A stretch of DNA of 7,919 nt from Pseudomonadota bacterium (GTDB lineage: Bacteria > Pseudomonadota > Alphaproteobacteria > Rhizobiales > Rhizobiaceae). Under the pieces are notes generated by a model, which searched no databases, had not been told where the DNA came from, and saw only the letters and a list, made by a program, of their open reading frames with translations. The stretch lies in NCBI GenBank assembly GCA_023388675.1, contig JAEWFU010000097.1:1-7919 (forward strand). The letters are read 5' to 3'. This document shows positions 5,909-7,919 of this stretch, one piece after another (within the stretch, counting starts at the first letter, position 1; each line of letters opens with the position of its first letter). The translations under genes were made by a program, and so were the position numbers.

Positions 5909-7919
5909 ATGAACGTTATGACTCCGAAGTTCGGAATGGGCGCGTCCGTTTTGCGCGTCGAGGACCAGGCTTTCATCACCGGCAAGGGTCGTTACACCGA
6001 CGACATCTCGCCCGATGGCACTGTCCACGCCTATGTGCTGCGCTCGCCGATCGCAAAGGGCACCTTCCGCATCGGCTCCGTGGAGGCCGCGCGTGCTGCA
6101 GACGGCGTGCATCTGGTGCTGACCGGCGCCGATGTCGCTCATCTCGCTGATCTGAAGACCGCCGGCATGCAGAAACAGGCCGACGGCACGCGCGCCCCGG
6201 GACACGATATTCCCATCCTGTGCCGCGACCGGGTCAGCTACGTTGGCGATGCCGTGGCTTTCGTCGTCGCCGACACGCGCGCGCAGGCGCAGGATGCCGC
6301 AGAACTCATCGAGATCGACTTCGTGGCCGAGGATGCGGTTTCAGGCACGGCCGAGGCGCTCGACGACGGCGCAGAACTGGTCTGGCCGGAGCGCGGCTCC
6401 AACAAGGCTTTCGAATACGCGATCGGAGACAAGGCGGCGACCGACGCGGCTTTTGCCAAGGCCGCCCATGTCACGCGCGTCGAATTCGTCAACAATCGAC
6501 TGGTCTGCAACTACATGGAAGCGCGCGCCGCGATTGGCGAGTGGAGCGAAGCCGAGGAGCGCATGACCCTGACCACAGGGTCGCAGGGCGTTCATTCGGT
6601 GCGCCGCATCATCGCGGAACAGGTGTTCGGCATTCCGCAGGAAAAGCTGCGTGTCATCACGCCGGATGTCGGTGGCGGGTTCGGCCCGAAAGTCTTCGTC
6701 TACCGCGAATACCCGCTGGTACTGGAGGCAGCGAAGCGGCTCGGGCGACCTGTGAAATGGACGGGCGACCGCACCGAGCACTTCCTGACGGACGCGCAGG
6801 GCCGAGACAATGCGGTCACCGGCGAAATGGCCATGGACGAGGAGGGCCGCTTTCTGGGCCTTCGCGTTCACATCGCGGCCAATATGGGGGCCTATGCGCA
6901 TCAGTTCGGCCCGTTCATCCCGTATGGCGGCGCCACGATGTCGACAGGCGTTTACGATATCGCCGCGATGGATGTGGCGATTACGGGCGTCTATACCAAT
7001 ACCTGCCCGGTCGATGCCTATCGTGGGGCAGGGCGGCCGGAAGCCGCGTTCCTGATCGAAAAGCTTGTCGACGCGTGCGCGCGCGACCTAGGGCTGGCGC
7101 CGCATGAAATTCGTCGGCGCAACTTCATCCGGCCCGACCGGTTTCCCTACCGGACCCAGGGCGGCCGCAACTACGATGTCGGCGAATTCGAAGGCCATAT
7201 GAATCAGGCGATGGAGCGAGCCGACTGGGCGGGCTTCGAAAGCCGCCTCGAGCAGTCGAAGGCATCGGGCAAGCTGCGCGGCATCGGCATGGCGACCTAT
7301 ATCGAGGCCTGCGCCTTTGCCGGCTCCGAACCTGCCCATGTGGAACTGGGAGACGACGGCGTCGTCACGCTGTTGATCGGCACCCAGTCCAACGGCCAGG
7401 GTCACGCCACGGCCTACGCGCAACTGGTCGCTGAAAAGCTCGGCCTCGACGTCTCCCGGGTGCGCCTGCATCAGGGCGATACCGACCGGCTCGACAAGGG
7501 TGGCGGCACGGGCGGCTCACGCTCAATCCCGCTTGGCGGCGTCTCGGCGGCACGAGCTGGAGAGGATCTTGCCGAAAAGATCAGGAAGATCGCTGCCGAC
7601 GAGCTCGAAGCGGCGGCCGCCGACATCGAACTCGTCGATGGCGAGGCGCGCATCGTCGGCACTGACAGGCGGATCGATTTTTCGGCGATCGCCAAGGCTG
7701 CCACATCGCCGGACGACGTCAAGGGTTTCGGCGAATTCGTGCAGGACGAAGCGACCTATCCGAACGGCACGCATATCTGCGAGCTGGAGATCGAGCCGGA
7801 GACCGGCCGGATCGAAATCGTCAACTACACGATCGTCGACGATTTCGGAGCCACGGTGAACCCGGTGCTGCTTGCAGGGCAGGTGCATGGCGGCGTGGTT
7901 CAGGGGATCGGCCAGGCAC
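5909..7919 (+). CDS. Xanthine dehydrogenase family molybdopterin-binding subunit, form II CoxL-like (3' end outside window)
   Basis: This is the large catalytic subunit of a molybdenum hydroxylase, which oxidises a substrate with water using a molybdopterin cytosine dinucleotide-type cofactor and passes electrons to 2Fe-2S and FAD subunits. The frame is open for 670 codons with no stop before the right edge. Family members are usually about 770-800 residues, so roughly the last 100 are missing, including the conserved catalytic glutamate near the C-terminus. Seen in order: the N-terminal hammerhead domain (GKGRYTDDI at 26-34), MEARAAIG at 203-210, SQGVH with Gln226, VGGGFG at 254-259, the active-site loop AYRGAGR at 370-376, GTQSNGQGH at 491-499 and GGGTGGSRS at 531-539. 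AYRGAGR marks form II CoxL-like proteins; genuine CO dehydrogenase (form I) has AYxCSFR. The substrate is therefore unknown, and an aldehyde, an N-heterocycle or a purine-like compound are all possible. It appears to be the first gene of a unit divergent from pepN. The family is confident; the precise function is not. Confidence 0.92.
   Translation, partial: MNVMTPKFGMGASVLRVEDQAFITGKGRYTDDISPDGTVHAYVLRSPIAKGTFRIGSVEAARAADGVHLVLTGADVAHLADLKTAGMQKQADGTRAPGHDIPILCRDRVSYVGDAVAFVVADTRAQAQDAAELIEIDFVAEDAVSGTAEALDDGAELVWPERGSNKAFEYAIGDKAATDAAFAKAAHVTRVEFVNNRLVCNYMEARAAIGEWSEAEERMTLTTGSQGVHSVRRIIAEQVFGIPQEKLRVITPDVGGGFGPKVFVYREYPLVLEAAKRLGRPVKWTGDRTEHFLTDAQGRDNAVTGEMAMDEEGRFLGLRVHIAANMGAYAHQFGPFIPYGGATMSTGVYDIAAMDVAITGVYTNTCPVDAYRGAGRPEAAFLIEKLVDACARDLGLAPHEIRRRNFIRPDRFPYRTQGGRNYDVGEFEGHMNQAMERADWAGFESRLEQSKASGKLRGIGMATYIEACAFAGSEPAHVELGDDGVVTLLIGTQSNGQGHATAYAQLVAEKLGLDVSRVRLHQGDTDRLDKGGGTGGSRSIPLGGVSAARAGEDLAEKIRKIAADELEAAAADIELVDGEARIVGTDRRIDFSAIAKAATSPDDVKGFGEFVQDEATYPNGTHICELEIEPETGRIEIVNYTIVDDFGATVNPVLLAGQVHGGVVQGIGQA

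Noticed and set aside
6220..7107. A 295-codon open frame on the plus strand within the molybdenum hydroxylase gene
   Set aside because: It is a frame-shifted reading of the hydroxylase, very rich in Arg and Gly, without domain signatures. The true frame runs uninterrupted from 5909 to the edge.
1..7919. CRISPR arrays, tRNA or rRNA genes, insertion sequences, attachment sites
   Set aside because: No regularly spaced repeats, cloverleaf sequences, transposase motifs or terminal inverted repeats were seen on either strand. The window is almost fully occupied by four genes.

Overview
This GC-rich window looks like chromosomal DNA of an alphaproteobacterium, most likely from the order Hyphomicrobiales (Rhizobium/Mesorhizobium/Brucella-like). 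This inference rests on the protein types: a GlnE tail, a membrane-bound PAS/PAS histidine kinase of the PleC/DivJ/PdhS class, which is specific to alphaproteobacteria, and the adjacency of glnE, kinase and pepN, which I remember as a rhizobial arrangement but could not check. No tRNA, rRNA, insertion sequence, CRISPR array or phage gene is visible, and the window is almost entirely coding.

Layout from left to right. (1) Bases 3-620, plus strand: the C-terminal 205 codons of glnE, the enzyme that adenylylates and deadenylylates glutamine synthetase. (2) Bases 650-2980, minus strand: a 776-residue PleC-like sensor histidine kinase, convergent with glnE, with only 29 bp between the two stop codons. 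(3) Bases 2981-3124: a 144-bp intergenic region with a cluster of GANTC sites, the target of the cell-cycle methylase CcrM, and a short GAATCA palindrome. (4) Bases 3125-5770, minus strand: a complete 881-residue PepN-type zinc aminopeptidase N. (5) Bases 5771-5908: a 138-bp divergent promoter region. (6) Bases 5909-7919, plus strand, running off the right edge: 670 codons of the large, molybdopterin-binding subunit of a xanthine dehydrogenase/CO dehydrogenase family enzyme. It carries the AYRGAGR signature of 'form II' CoxL-like proteins rather than the AYxCSFR signature of true aerobic CO dehydrogenase.

The left three genes look like conserved housekeeping and cell-cycle DNA: nitrogen assimilation control, polarity/cell-cycle signalling and peptide turnover. 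The molybdenum hydroxylase begins a new divergent unit, whose small (2Fe-2S) and medium (FAD) subunits would be expected beyond the right edge. I found no clearly novel system. The best leads are the GANTC cluster in front of the PleC-like kinase and the unknown substrate of the form II molybdenum hydroxylase.
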